NCBI RefSeq assembly: GCF_001598295.1
Contig: NZ_BCYR01000001.1
Location: forward strand, 310,001 to 374,000
Direction: 5' to 3'
Length of the DNA stretch: 64,000 bases
Source of the DNA: Klebsiella ornithinolytica NBRC 105727 = ATCC 31898
GTDB taxonomy: Bacteria; Pseudomonadota; Gammaproteobacteria; Enterobacterales; Enterobacteriaceae
A model generated the notes under the pieces. That model was not told the origin of the DNA. It saw nothing but the letters and a program-made list of their open reading frames with translations, and made no database searches. A program made the translations under genes and the position numbers. Positions 13,901-21,007 of this stretch are shown here, piece after piece (position 1 is the stretch's first letter; each line of letters starts with the position of its first letter).

Positions 13901-16900
13901 ATCTGCGCATGCTTTCTCCGACAGAACAGCGCATAGCGCTGGAAAAACGGCGGCATGAACTTAGCTATCGCGTTTTGCCTGCCGACCAGTGGCCTCTCTT
14001 TGAGCTGGCGGTCAGCGAAATCGACGATTGCCACTACCGCCTGCACATGAACCTCGACCTTTTGCAGTTCGATGTGCAGAGTTTTAAAGTCATGATGGAC
14101 GACCTGGCGCAGGCCTGGCGCGGCGAAACGCTGGCGCCGCTCGATATTACCTTCCGTGATTATGTGATGGCTGAACAGGCGCGTCGACAGACCCCGGCAT
14201 GGCACGATGCCTGGGACTACTGGCAGGAAAAACTGCCGCAATTGCCCTTAGCGCCCGAGCTCCCGGTGGTTGAAACAGCCCCGGAAACGCCACGCTTCAC
14301 CACCTTCAAATCGACGATCGGCAAGAAAGAATGGCAGGCAGTAAAACAGCGCTGGCAGCAGCAAGGCGTCACGCCGTCTGCCGCGCTGCTCACGCTGTTT
14401 GCCACCGCCCTTGAACGCTGGAGTCGCACCCCGGCCTTTACGCTAAACCTGACCTTCTTCAATCGCCAGCCGATCCATCCGCAAATCAACCAGTTGATTG
14501 GTGATTTTACCTCCGTCACGCTGGTCGATTTTAACTTCTCAACACCGGTGACGCTGCAGGAGCAAATGCAACAGACCCAACGGCGCCTCTGGCAAAACAT
14601 GGCACACAGTGAAATGAACGGTGTTGAGGTGATCCGTGAGCTGGGTCGCCTGCGCGGGTCACAACGTCAACCGCTCATGCCGATAGTCTTTACCAGCATG
14701 CTGGGGATGACGCTGGAAGGGATGACTATCGATCGGGCAATGAGCCATCTGTTTGGCGAACCCTGCTATGTGTTCACCCAAACGCCGCAGGTCTGGCTGG
14801 ATCATCAGGTCATGGAGAGCGACGACGAGTTGATGTTTAGCTGGTACTGCATGGACAACGTACTGGAGCCAGGCGCTGCTGAAGCGATGTTCAATGACTA
14901 CTGCGCCATTCTGCAGGCCGTCATGACCAGTCCTGAAAGCCTGAAGACTAGCACCAGTGGCATCGCCGGGCATATTCCCCGCCGACGCTGGCCGCTGAGC
15001 GCGCAGGCCGACTACGATCTGCGGGATATTGAGCAGGCGACGCTCGAACATCCGCACATCCAACAGGCCAGGGCGGAAATAAGCGATGCAGGCGCGTTAA
15101 CGCTGGATATTGTGATGGCCGACGATCCGCCGCGCTTAACCGCCGCTTCTGACGGGCACGATCTTGCCCGGCTGGCGCTGCCGTTGCCTGAGCAGGCGCA
15201 ACTTGATGAGCTGGAGGCGACCTGGCGCTGGCTGGAAGCGCGTGCGCTGCAGGGTATTGCGGCCACGCTAAATCGCCACGGCCTGTTCACCACGCCGGAG
15301 ATCGCCCATCGCTTTACCGGGATAGCAGAGGCGCTGTCCGCGCAAGCGTCTCACCAGCGCCTGCTGCGCCAGTGGCTACAGTGTCTGACGGAAAGAGAAT
15401 GGTTAATCCGCGAAGGTGAAAGCTGGCGCTGCCGTATTCCGCTCAGCGAGATTCCTGAACCTCAGCAGGCATGCCCGCAAAGCCAATGGAGCCAGGCGCT
15501 GGCGCAGTATCTGGACACCTGCATCGCCCGGCACGACGATCTCTTCTCCGGACGCTGTTCTCCGCTGGAATTGCTGTTCAACGAGTCGCTGCGCGTCACT
15601 GACGCACTGTATCGGGACAACCCTGCCAGCGCCTGTCTGAATCGCTACACCGCGCAGATTGCCGCCTTGTGCGGCGCAGAACGGATTCTGGAGGTTGGCG
15701 CCGGAACCGCGGCCACTGCCGCACCGGTGCTGGAAGCCACGCGGAACACGCGGCAGTCGTACCACTTTACCGACGTCTCTGCGCAATTCCTCAACGATGC
15801 CAGAGGCCGTTTCCACGATCAATCACGCGTCACTTACGCATTGTTCGATATCAACCAGCCGCTGGATTTCAGCGCCCACCCGGAGGCGGGTTACGACCTG
15901 ATCATTGCCGTCAACGTGCTCCACGACGCCAGCCATGTCGTCCAGACGTTGCGCCGATTAAAACTGTTGCTGAACGCCGGCGGACGCTTGCTGATCGTTG
16001 AGGCGACGGAGCGAAACAGTGTATTCCAGCTGGCGAGCGTGGGCTTTATTGAGGGATTAAGCGGATACCGCGATTTCCGCCGTCGGGATGAGAAGCCGAT
16101 GCTCACCCTTTCGGCGTGGCAGGAGGTTCTTGTTCAGGCCGGGTTTGCCAACGAGCTGGCGTGGCCCGCGCAGGAGTCGTCACCGCTGCGCCAGCATCTG
16201 CTGGTGGCCCGTTCACCCGGTGTAAATCGCCCGGACAAAGAAGCCGTGCGCCGCGATTTACAGCAGCGTTTTGGCAGCGGTCTGCCCGTTTTACAGATCC
16301 GGCAAAGAGAAACGCTGTTTGCGCCGCTGCATGCTCCATCTGATGCGCTGGTTGAACCTGCTGAACCCATGCCAGCTGCCGGGGGGAACCCGGCGCTGGA
16401 AAAACAGGTGGCTGAACTCTGGCAATCGCTGCTGTCTCGCCCTGTGGCAAGACATCACGACTTTTTCGAGTCGGGAGGCGACAGTCTGATGGCGACAAGG
16501 ATGGTGGCGCAGTTGAACCAAAGAGGGATTGCGAGGGCCAACCTTCAGGATCTGTTCACCCATTCGACGCTGAGCGACTTCTGCGCCCACCTGCAGGCCT
16601 GTTCGGCGGGAGAGGACAACCCGATCCCCATTTGCCAGGGCGATGGCGACGAAACCCTGTTCGTCTTCCACGCCTCGGACGGCGATGTCAGCGCCTGGCT
16701 CCCGCTATCCAGTACGCTGAATATGCGCGTTTTCGGCCTGCAGGCAAAATCACCGCAGCGCTTTGCAACGTTTGACCAGATGATCGACGAATATGTCGAG
16801 TGCATCCGCCGCCAGCAGCCTCACGGCCCGTACGTGCTGGCGGGTTGGTCGTACGGCGCTTTTCTTGCGGCGGGCGCCGCACAGCGCCTGTACGCCAGGG

Positions 16901-17403
16901 GCGAGCCGGTTCGGATCGCGTTAATCGATCCCGTGTGTCGACAGGATTTCTGTTGCCAAAACCGGACAGCCCTGCTGCGCCTGTTAGCTGCAGGACAAAC
17001 GCCTCTGGCGCTGGCGGAACATTTCGACCAACAGGCACCCGACAGCCAGCTGGCCGACTTTATCAGCCTCGCTAAAACGGCCGGTATGGTGTCGCCAAAC
17101 CTGACGCAGCAAGCGGCAGAAGCGTGGCTCGACAACATCGCGCATCTGCTGCGTTTGCTGGTTGAGCATACGCCATGCGAAAGCGTTCCGATCCCCTGTC
17201 TCATGGTCTATGCCGCCGGGAGACCCGCGCGCTGGACGCCGGCAGAAACCGAATGGCAGGACTGGATAAACAACGCTGACGACTATGTGATTGAAGCCAG
17301 CCACTGGCAAATCATGCTGGAACTTCCCCACGTTCAGGCCTGCGCACGACACATTAAGCGCTGGCTTGGCGCCACCTCAACGCAACCGGAGAACACGTTA
17401 TGA
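7912..17403 (+). CDS. irp1: HMWP1, yersiniabactin polyketide/peptide synthetase
   Basis: This 3163-residue hybrid adds the malonyl-derived linker and last thiazoline, then releases yersiniabactin. Domains in order: ketosynthase (TACSSS, Cys198; HGTGTPLGD); acyltransferase (GHSVGE, Ser641); C-methyltransferase (LEVGGGTGGT near 1090); ketoreductase (VTGAFGGLG near 1563); acyl carrier protein (GMDSL, Ser1853); cyclisation domain (DLLQFDVQS); second methyltransferase (LEVGAGTAAT near 2590); peptidyl carrier (GGDSL, Ser2858); thioesterase (GWSYG, Ser2980). The length equals the classical protein and no catalytic motif is lost. It starts 87 bp after irp2, and its stop overlaps the ybtU start (ATGA), which suggests translational coupling. 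Compared with my memory of the classical sequence it carries many scattered substitutions. Confidence 0.97.
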   Translation: MDNLRFSSAPTADSIDASIAQHFPDCEPVAVIGYACHFPESPDGETFWKNLLEGRECSRRFAREELLAVGLEAATVDDPHYVNIGTVLENADCFDATLFGYSRQEAESMDPQQRLFLQAVWHALEHAGYAPGAVPHKTGVFASSRMSTYPGREALNVTEVAQVKGLQSLMGNDKDYIATRAAYKLNLHGPALSVQTACSSSLVAVHLACESLRAGESDMAVAGGVALSFPQQAGYRYQPGMIFSPDGHCRPFDASAEGTWAGNGLGCVVLRRLRDALLSGDPIISVILSSAVNNDGNRKVGYTAPSVAGQQAVIEEALMLAAIDDRQIGYIETHGTGTPLGDAIEIEALRNVYAPRPQEQRCALGSVKSNMGHLDTAAGIAGLLKTVLAVSRGQIPPMLHFHSPNPALKLEESPFTIPVSAQAWQDEIRYAGVSSFGIGGTNCHMIVASLPDALKTRLPNADGDRESTALLLSAASDSALRQLATNYAGALAQNADANNLAFTAMHARRLDLPFRLAVPLNRETAAALSAWATDKSGPPVYSGHGASGKQTWLFTGQGSHWRTMGQAMYRHSTAFADTLDRCFSACSEMLTPSLREAMFNPDSTQLDNMAWAQPAIVAFEIAMAAHWRAEGLKPDFAMGHSVGEFAAAVVCGHYTIEQVMPLVCRRGALMQQCASGAMVAVFANEDTLMPLARRFELDLAANNGTQHTVFSGPEARLAEFCAALSQHDINYRRLSVTGAAHSALLEPILDRFQEACAGLHAEPGQIPLISTLLADVIDESTLNQADYWRRHMRQPVRFIQSIQVAHELGARIFLETGPDAQLVACGQREYRDNAYWIASARRSKEASDVLNQALLQLYAAGVALPWADLLAGDGQRIAAPCYPFDTERYWKDRASRANEPADAALSAGLAVASRAATALDLPRLEALKQCATRLHAIYVDRLVQRCTGDAIEHGVDAITIMRRGRLLPRYQQLLQRLLNNCVVDGDYRCADGRYTRARPIDHQQRESLLTELASYCEGFQAIPDTIARAGDRLYEMMSGAEEPVAIIFPQSASDGVEVLYQEFSFGRYFNQIAAGVLRGILQTRQPRQPLRILEVGGGTGGTTAWLLPELRGVPALEYHFTDISALFTRRAQQKFADYEFVHYNELDLEKEAQSQGFQAQSYDLIVAANVIHATRHIGHTLDNLRPLLKPGGRLLMREITQPMRLFDFVFGPLVLPLQDIGAREGELFLTTDQWQQQCRRAGFSKVEWLPQDGSPTAGMSEHIILATLPGQAVCATSGSAPSDPVLGQALTDSADYLADWSDCAGQPERFNARWQEAWCQLSQRHGDDFPGEPPLVTAPEWLGDVRLSWQNNAFSRGQMRVEARRPDGEWLPLSPAAPLPAPQTHYQWRWTPYNVASVDHPLTFSFSANTLARGDKLAQYGIIHDPQASLLLMVIEESEDTLALAEKVMEALTASTAGLIVVTHRAWRIEENEALSASHHALWALLRVAANEQPERLIAAIDLAENTPGETLHRGLSAVSLSQRWLAARGNTLWLPSLAPNTGCAAELPANVFAGDNRWHLVTGAFGGLGRLAVNWLREKGARRIALLAPRVDESWLRDIEGEQTRVCRCDVGDAGKLATVLDELAANGGIAGAIHAAGVLADAPLQELDHPPLAAVFAVKAQAATQLLQTLRNHGGRYLILYSSAAATLGASGQSAHALACGYLDGLAQQFSTLDAPKTLSVAWGAWGESGRAATPEMLAALASRGMGALSDAEGCWHLEQAVMRGTPWRLAMRVFIDKMPPLQQALFNVGAAGKTATPVIPPADDNAFNGSLSDETAVMAWLKKRIAVQLRLNDPASLLPNQDLLQLGMDSLLFLELSSDIQHYLGVRINAERAWQDLSPHGLAQLICGKPEATPGASQPEVLRHDASERYMPFPLTPIQHAYWLGRTHLIGYGGVACHVLFEWDKRHDEFDLTVLEKAWNQLIARHDMLRMVVDADGQQRILATTPEYRIARDDLRMLSPTEQRIALEKRRHELSYRVLPADQWPLFELAVSEIDDCHYRLHMNLDLLQFDVQSFKVMMDDLAQAWRGETLAPLDITFRDYVMAEQARRQTPAWHDAWDYWQEKLPQLPLAPELPVVETAPETPRFTTFKSTIGKKEWQAVKQRWQQQGVTPSAALLTLFATALERWSRTPAFTLNLTFFNRQPIHPQINQLIGDFTSVTLVDFNFSTPVTLQEQMQQTQRRLWQNMAHSEMNGVEVIRELGRLRGSQRQPLMPIVFTSMLGMTLEGMTIDRAMSHLFGEPCYVFTQTPQVWLDHQVMESDDELMFSWYCMDNVLEPGAAEAMFNDYCAILQAVMTSPESLKTSTSGIAGHIPRRRWPLSAQADYDLRDIEQATLEHPHIQQARAEISDAGALTLDIVMADDPPRLTAASDGHDLARLALPLPEQAQLDELEATWRWLEARALQGIAATLNRHGLFTTPEIAHRFTGIAEALSAQASHQRLLRQWLQCLTEREWLIREGESWRCRIPLSEIPEPQQACPQSQWSQALAQYLDTCIARHDDLFSGRCSPLELLFNESLRVTDALYRDNPASACLNRYTAQIAALCGAERILEVGAGTAATAAPVLEATRNTRQSYHFTDVSAQFLNDARGRFHDQSRVTYALFDINQPLDFSAHPEAGYDLIIAVNVLHDASHVVQTLRRLKLLLNAGGRLLIVEATERNSVFQLASVGFIEGLSGYRDFRRRDEKPMLTLSAWQEVLVQAGFANELAWPAQESSPLRQHLLVARSPGVNRPDKEAVRRDLQQRFGSGLPVLQIRQRETLFAPLHAPSDALVEPAEPMPAAGGNPALEKQVAELWQSLLSRPVARHHDFFESGGDSLMATRMVAQLNQRGIARANLQDLFTHSTLSDFCAHLQACSAGEDNPIPICQGDGDETLFVFHASDGDVSAWLPLSSTLNMRVFGLQAKSPQRFATFDQMIDEYVECIRRQQPHGPYVLAGWSYGAFLAAGAAQRLYARGEPVRIALIDPVCRQDFCCQNRTALLRLLAAGQTPLALAEHFDQQAPDSQLADFISLAKTAGMVSPNLTQQAAEAWLDNIAHLLRLLVEHTPCESVPIPCLMVYAAGRPARWTPAETEWQDWINNADDYVIEASHWQIMLELPHVQACARHIKRWLGATSTQPENTL

Positions 17404-18497
17404 TGCAGTCTGCCATCCCAAAACAACGCGTACTGATTGTGGGCGCCAAATTTGGCGAAATGTACCTTAATGCCTTTATGCGGCCCGGGAAAGGGCTGGA
17501 ACTGGTTGGCCTGCTGGCCCAGGGAAGCGCGCGATCGAGGGAGCTGGCTCATGCCTTTGGTATTCCGCTGTATACCTCGTCGGAGCAGATAACCGAGATG
17601 CCGGATATTGCCTGTATTGTCGTGCGTTCGACCGTCGCCGGTGGCACCGGTACGCAGCTTGCCAGACACTTTCTGACGCGCGGTGTGCACGTCATTCAGG
17701 AGCATCCCCTCCATCCGGATGACATCAGTTCATTACAAACGCTGGCGCAGGAACAGGGCTGCTGCTATTGGGTCAACACGTTTTATCCGCATACGCCTGC
17801 AGGACGCACATGGCTTAGCGATGCGCAGCAGCTACGGCGCTGCCTGGCGAAGGCGCCGCCGGTAGTCCACGCCACCACCAGCCGACAGTTGCTCTACTCG
17901 ACCCTGGATTTGTTGCTGCTGGCGCTGGGCGTGGATGCCGCCACCGTAGAGTGCGACGTGGTCGGCAGCTTTAATGATTTTCACTGCCTGAAACTCCGCT
18001 GGCCGGAAGGAGAAGCCTGCCTGCTGCTTCAGCGCTATCTCGACCCTGAGGATCCGGATATGCATAGTCTTATTATGCACCGCCTGCTGCTGGGCTGGCC
18101 GGAAGGCCACCTTTCGCTGGAGGCGAGCTACGGCCCCGTCATCTGGTCATCCAGCCTGTTTGTCGCAGACCATCAGGAGAACGCCCACAGCCTCTATCGC
18201 AGGCCGGAGATCCTGCGCGACCCACCCGGTCTGACGCGCAGCGTAGCCCCTCTGAACTGGCGTGACTGTTGCGAAAGCGCCGGGCCGGAGGGCGTCAGTT
18301 GGCTGCTGCAACAGCTGTGCGGCCATCTGGCGGGCGAACATGCGCCAGCGGCCTGCCACAGTGCTCATCAGATAGCGCTATCCCGTTTATGGCAGCAGAT
18401 ATTACGTAAGGCTGGCAGCGCGGAGATCAGACGCCTTACGCCGCCGCACCACGACCGCTTAGTCGGTTTCTACACCGATGATAAGGAGGCGCTGTGA
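17400..18497 (+). CDS. ybtU: YbtU, thiazolinyl imide reductase
   Basis: YbtU is an NADPH-dependent reductase that converts the middle thiazoline of the enzyme-bound intermediate to thiazolidine. It acts in trans on HMWP1/HMWP2. The 365-residue product begins with a Rossmann nucleotide-binding segment (RVLIVGAKFGEMYLNAF) and keeps the typical EHPLHPDD and NTFYPHTPAGRTWL segments. The first ATG (17400) overlaps the irp1 stop; a second ATG follows directly at 17403, so the exact start is ambiguous by one codon. At its end it overlaps ybtT. Confidence 0.94.
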   Translation: MMQSAIPKQRVLIVGAKFGEMYLNAFMRPGKGLELVGLLAQGSARSRELAHAFGIPLYTSSEQITEMPDIACIVVRSTVAGGTGTQLARHFLTRGVHVIQEHPLHPDDISSLQTLAQEQGCCYWVNTFYPHTPAGRTWLSDAQQLRRCLAKAPPVVHATTSRQLLYSTLDLLLLALGVDAATVECDVVGSFNDFHCLKLRWPEGEACLLLQRYLDPEDPDMHSLIMHRLLLGWPEGHLSLEASYGPVIWSSSLFVADHQENAHSLYRRPEILRDPPGLTRSVAPLNWRDCCESAGPEGVSWLLQQLCGHLAGEHAPAACHSAHQIALSRLWQQILRKAGSAEIRRLTPPHHDRLVGFYTDDKEAL

Positions 18498-19297
18498 TGC
18501 AATCTACAATGTGTATCCCGCTGTGGCCCGCCCGGAGCGCCAATACTGCGCATCTGGTCATGTGCCCTTTCGCTGGTGGCAGCAGTAGCGCGTTTCGCCA
18601 CTGGCGAGATGCTCAAATGGCGAACTGCGCGCTTTCCCTGGTGATCTGGCCGGGGCGCGATCGCCTTCGCCATCTGGCGCCGGTCAGAAGCATTACGCAA
18701 CTGGCGGAGCTGCTGGCCAACGAACTGGAAGAGACGCTATCGCCTGATACACCGCTTTTACTCGCCGGGCACAGCATGGGCGCTCAGGTGGCGTTTGAAA
18801 CCTGTCGACTTCTGGAACAGCGGGGGCATGTGCCGCAAGGACTGATTATTTCCGGGTGCCATGCCCCGCATCTGCGTTCTGAACGCCAGCTCAGCCACCG
18901 CGATGATGCCGACTTTATCGCTGAGCTGATAGACATTGGCGGATGTTCTCCTGAACTGCGGCAAAACAAGGAGTTAATGTCGCTGTTTCTTCCTCTCCTG
19001 CGCGCTGACTTTTACGCCACCGAGAGCTATCACTACGACTCGCCCGATGTCTGTCCCCCCTTGCGCACTCCCGCGCTGCTATTGTGCGGCAGCCACGATC
19101 GCGAAGCCTCCTGGCAACAGGTCGATGCCTGGCATCAGTGGCTGCGCCACGTTACAGGCCCGGTCGTGATTGACGGCGACCATTTCTATCCCCTTCAACA
19201 ATCCCGGTCTTTTTTTACGCAGATTGTCCGCCATTTTCCCCACGCATTTTCTGCGATGACCGCTTTGCAAAAACGGCCCAGCATTTTAGAAAGGTGA
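18494..19297 (+). CDS. ybtT: YbtT, type II (editing) thioesterase
   Basis: YbtT is an alpha/beta-hydrolase thioesterase thought to remove aberrant groups from the synthetase carrier domains. The nucleophile elbow LLAGHSMGAQVAFE places the Ser near residue 94. The Asp region (LLLCGSHDREAS) and His (IDGDHFYPLQ) complete the triad. The GTG at 18494 overlaps the ybtU stop; aaggagg at 18483-18489 fits the ATG at 18497 slightly better, so residue 1 may be that Met. The gene sits between ybtU and ybtE with almost no spacing, inside the biosynthetic operon. Confidence 0.93.
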   Translation: MMQSTMCIPLWPARSANTAHLVMCPFAGGSSSAFRHWRDAQMANCALSLVIWPGRDRLRHLAPVRSITQLAELLANELEETLSPDTPLLLAGHSMGAQVAFETCRLLEQRGHVPQGLIISGCHAPHLRSERQLSHRDDADFIAELIDIGGCSPELRQNKELMSLFLPLLRADFYATESYHYDSPDVCPPLRTPALLLCGSHDREASWQQVDAWHQWLRHVTGPVVIDGDHFYPLQQSRSFFTQIVRHFPHAFSAMTALQKRPSILER

Positions 19298-19300
19298 TGT

Positions 19301-20878
19301 ATGCATTCTTCTTTTGAATCTCTGATTAAACCGTATCCCTTCCCCATTGCCGAGCAGTTGCGCCACTGGGCGGTCCGCTATGCCTCGCGAATTGCCGTCG
19401 TTGATGCACAGGGTTCACTTACCTACAGCGCGCTTGATGCACGGGTCGACGAACTTGCCGCAGGTCTGTCCTCACTGGGTTTGCACCCGGGGGAGCAGGT
19501 GATTGTGCAGCTTCCTAACGGCAACGCGTTTGTGATCCTGCTGTTCGCCTTGTTAAGACTGGGCGTTATCCCGGTTCTGGCGATGCCCTCCCAACGGGCG
19601 CTGGATATCGACGCGCTGATGGCGCTGGCGCAACCCGTCGCTTACGTTATTCACGGGGAAAACCACGCAGAGCTGGCCCGCCAGATGGCGCATAAACACG
19701 CCTGCTTACGTCATGTTCTGGTTGTAGAAGAGCGCGCAGGCGACGATTTTACGCCTCTCTTCTCGCTGCGCGGTGAACGGCAGGAGTGGCCGCAGCCTGA
19801 TGTTTCCGCCACCGCGCTGCTGCTGCTCTCAGGCGGCACAACCGGGACGCCAAAGCTTATCCCGCGCCGGCATGCCGACTATAGCTATAACTTCAGCGCG
19901 TCTGCCGAACTGTGCGGCATCAGTCAACAGAGCGTGTATCTCGCCGTCCTCCCCGTGGCGCATAACTTTCCGCTAGCCTGCCCCGGCATTCTGGGAACGC
20001 TGGCCTGCGGCGGAAAAGTGGTGCTGACCGACAGCCCCAGTTGCGATGAGGTGATGCCCTTAATCGCTAATGAAGGAGTCACCCACGTTGCTCTGGTTCC
20101 GGCGCTGGCGCAATTGTGGATCCAGGCCAGAGAGTGGGAAGAGAGCGATCTCTCCTCTCTGCGCGTCATTCAGGTGGGCGGCGCCCGGCTCGACCCGGCG
20201 CTTGCTGAGCAGGTTATCGCCACCTTTGACTGCACCTTGCAACAGGTCTTCGGTATGGCGGAAGGGCTGCTCTGTTTTACCCGGCTGGACGATCCGCGAA
20301 CCACCGTTCTCCACAGCCAGGGACGTCCGTTGTCTCCCGAGGATCAAATCCGAATCGTTGATGAAAACGAGAACGACGTCGCCCCGGGCGAAATCGGGCA
20401 GTTGTTAACACGCGGCCCTTACACCATTTCGGGCTATTACCGCGCTCCTGCTCACAACGCGCACGCCTTTAATGCGCAGGGGTTTTACCGCACTGGTGAC
20501 AATGTCAGGCTGGATGAGGCGGGAAACCTGTGCGTTGAGGGGCGCCTAAAAGAGCAGATCAATCGTGCCGGAGAAAAAATCGCCGCGGCGGAAGTCGAAT
20601 CGGCATTGATGCGTTTAGAAGAGGTGAAGGATTGCGCCGTGGTCGCCGCGCCGGACACGCTACTTGGCGAGCGGATTTGCGCATTTATCATCGCGCAACA
20701 AACACCATCTGACTATCAGCAGCTACGTCAACAGTTGACCAGTATGGGGCTCAGCGCGTGGAAAATCCCTGACCAAATCGAGTTCCTGAACCACTGGCCG
20801 CTCACCGCCGTCGGCAAGATAGACAAAAAGCGCCTGACGGCTCTCGCCATCGACCGCTATCACCCTTCTGCCCAATAA
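19301..20878 (+). CDS. ybtE: YbtE, salicyl-AMP ligase
   Basis: YbtE activates salicylate as the adenylate and transfers it to the aryl carrier domain of HMWP2, starting yersiniabactin synthesis. The 525 residues form a stand-alone ANL adenylation domain: LLLLSGGTTGTPKLIPR phosphate loop, GMAEGLLCFTRLDD substrate/adenylate region, YRTGDNVRLDEAGNL, the hinge RLKEQINRAGEKIAAAEVE, and the C-terminal catalytic Lys in TAVGKIDKKRL. It begins three bases after the ybtT stop, preceded by aaagg. It is last in the irp2 unit; fyuA follows with its own control region. Confidence 0.95.
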   Translation: MHSSFESLIKPYPFPIAEQLRHWAVRYASRIAVVDAQGSLTYSALDARVDELAAGLSSLGLHPGEQVIVQLPNGNAFVILLFALLRLGVIPVLAMPSQRALDIDALMALAQPVAYVIHGENHAELARQMAHKHACLRHVLVVEERAGDDFTPLFSLRGERQEWPQPDVSATALLLLSGGTTGTPKLIPRRHADYSYNFSASAELCGISQQSVYLAVLPVAHNFPLACPGILGTLACGGKVVLTDSPSCDEVMPLIANEGVTHVALVPALAQLWIQAREWEESDLSSLRVIQVGGARLDPALAEQVIATFDCTLQQVFGMAEGLLCFTRLDDPRTTVLHSQGRPLSPEDQIRIVDENENDVAPGEIGQLLTRGPYTISGYYRAPAHNAHAFNAQGFYRTGDNVRLDEAGNLCVEGRLKEQINRAGEKIAAAEVESALMRLEEVKDCAVVAAPDTLLGERICAFIIAQQTPSDYQQLRQQLTSMGLSAWKIPDQIEFLNHWPLTAVGKIDKKRLTALAIDRYHPSAQ

Positions 20879-20888
20879 GCGTAACCCT

Positions 20889-20922
20889 ACCCGAAACAGG
20901 TTGAAATAAACCCGTTTCGGGT
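20889..20922. promoter_or_regulatory. YbtA-type inverted repeat before fyuA
   Basis: Arms acccgaaacagg and cccgtttcgggt (one mismatch) are separated by 10 bp (ttgaaataaa). It is nearly the same element as the one before irp2, which supports YbtA control of the receptor gene. Confidence 0.8.
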
Positions 20923-20933
20923 AGCAGCGCAAT

Positions 20934-20954
20934 TAGAAATGGTTATCATTTTCA
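20934..20954. promoter_or_regulatory. Fur-like box at the fyuA promoter
   Basis: The stretch aaatggttatcattttca contains two overlapping partial 7-1-7 Fur matches (TGGTTATCATTTTCA region, about 10-11 of 14). Position and neighbouring YbtA repeat mirror the irp2 promoter. Confidence 0.6.
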
Positions 20955-21007
20955 ACTCAATATTGTCGGTATTTTGGCGCTTCGCCGTTTTACAGGGACT
21001 CATAACA

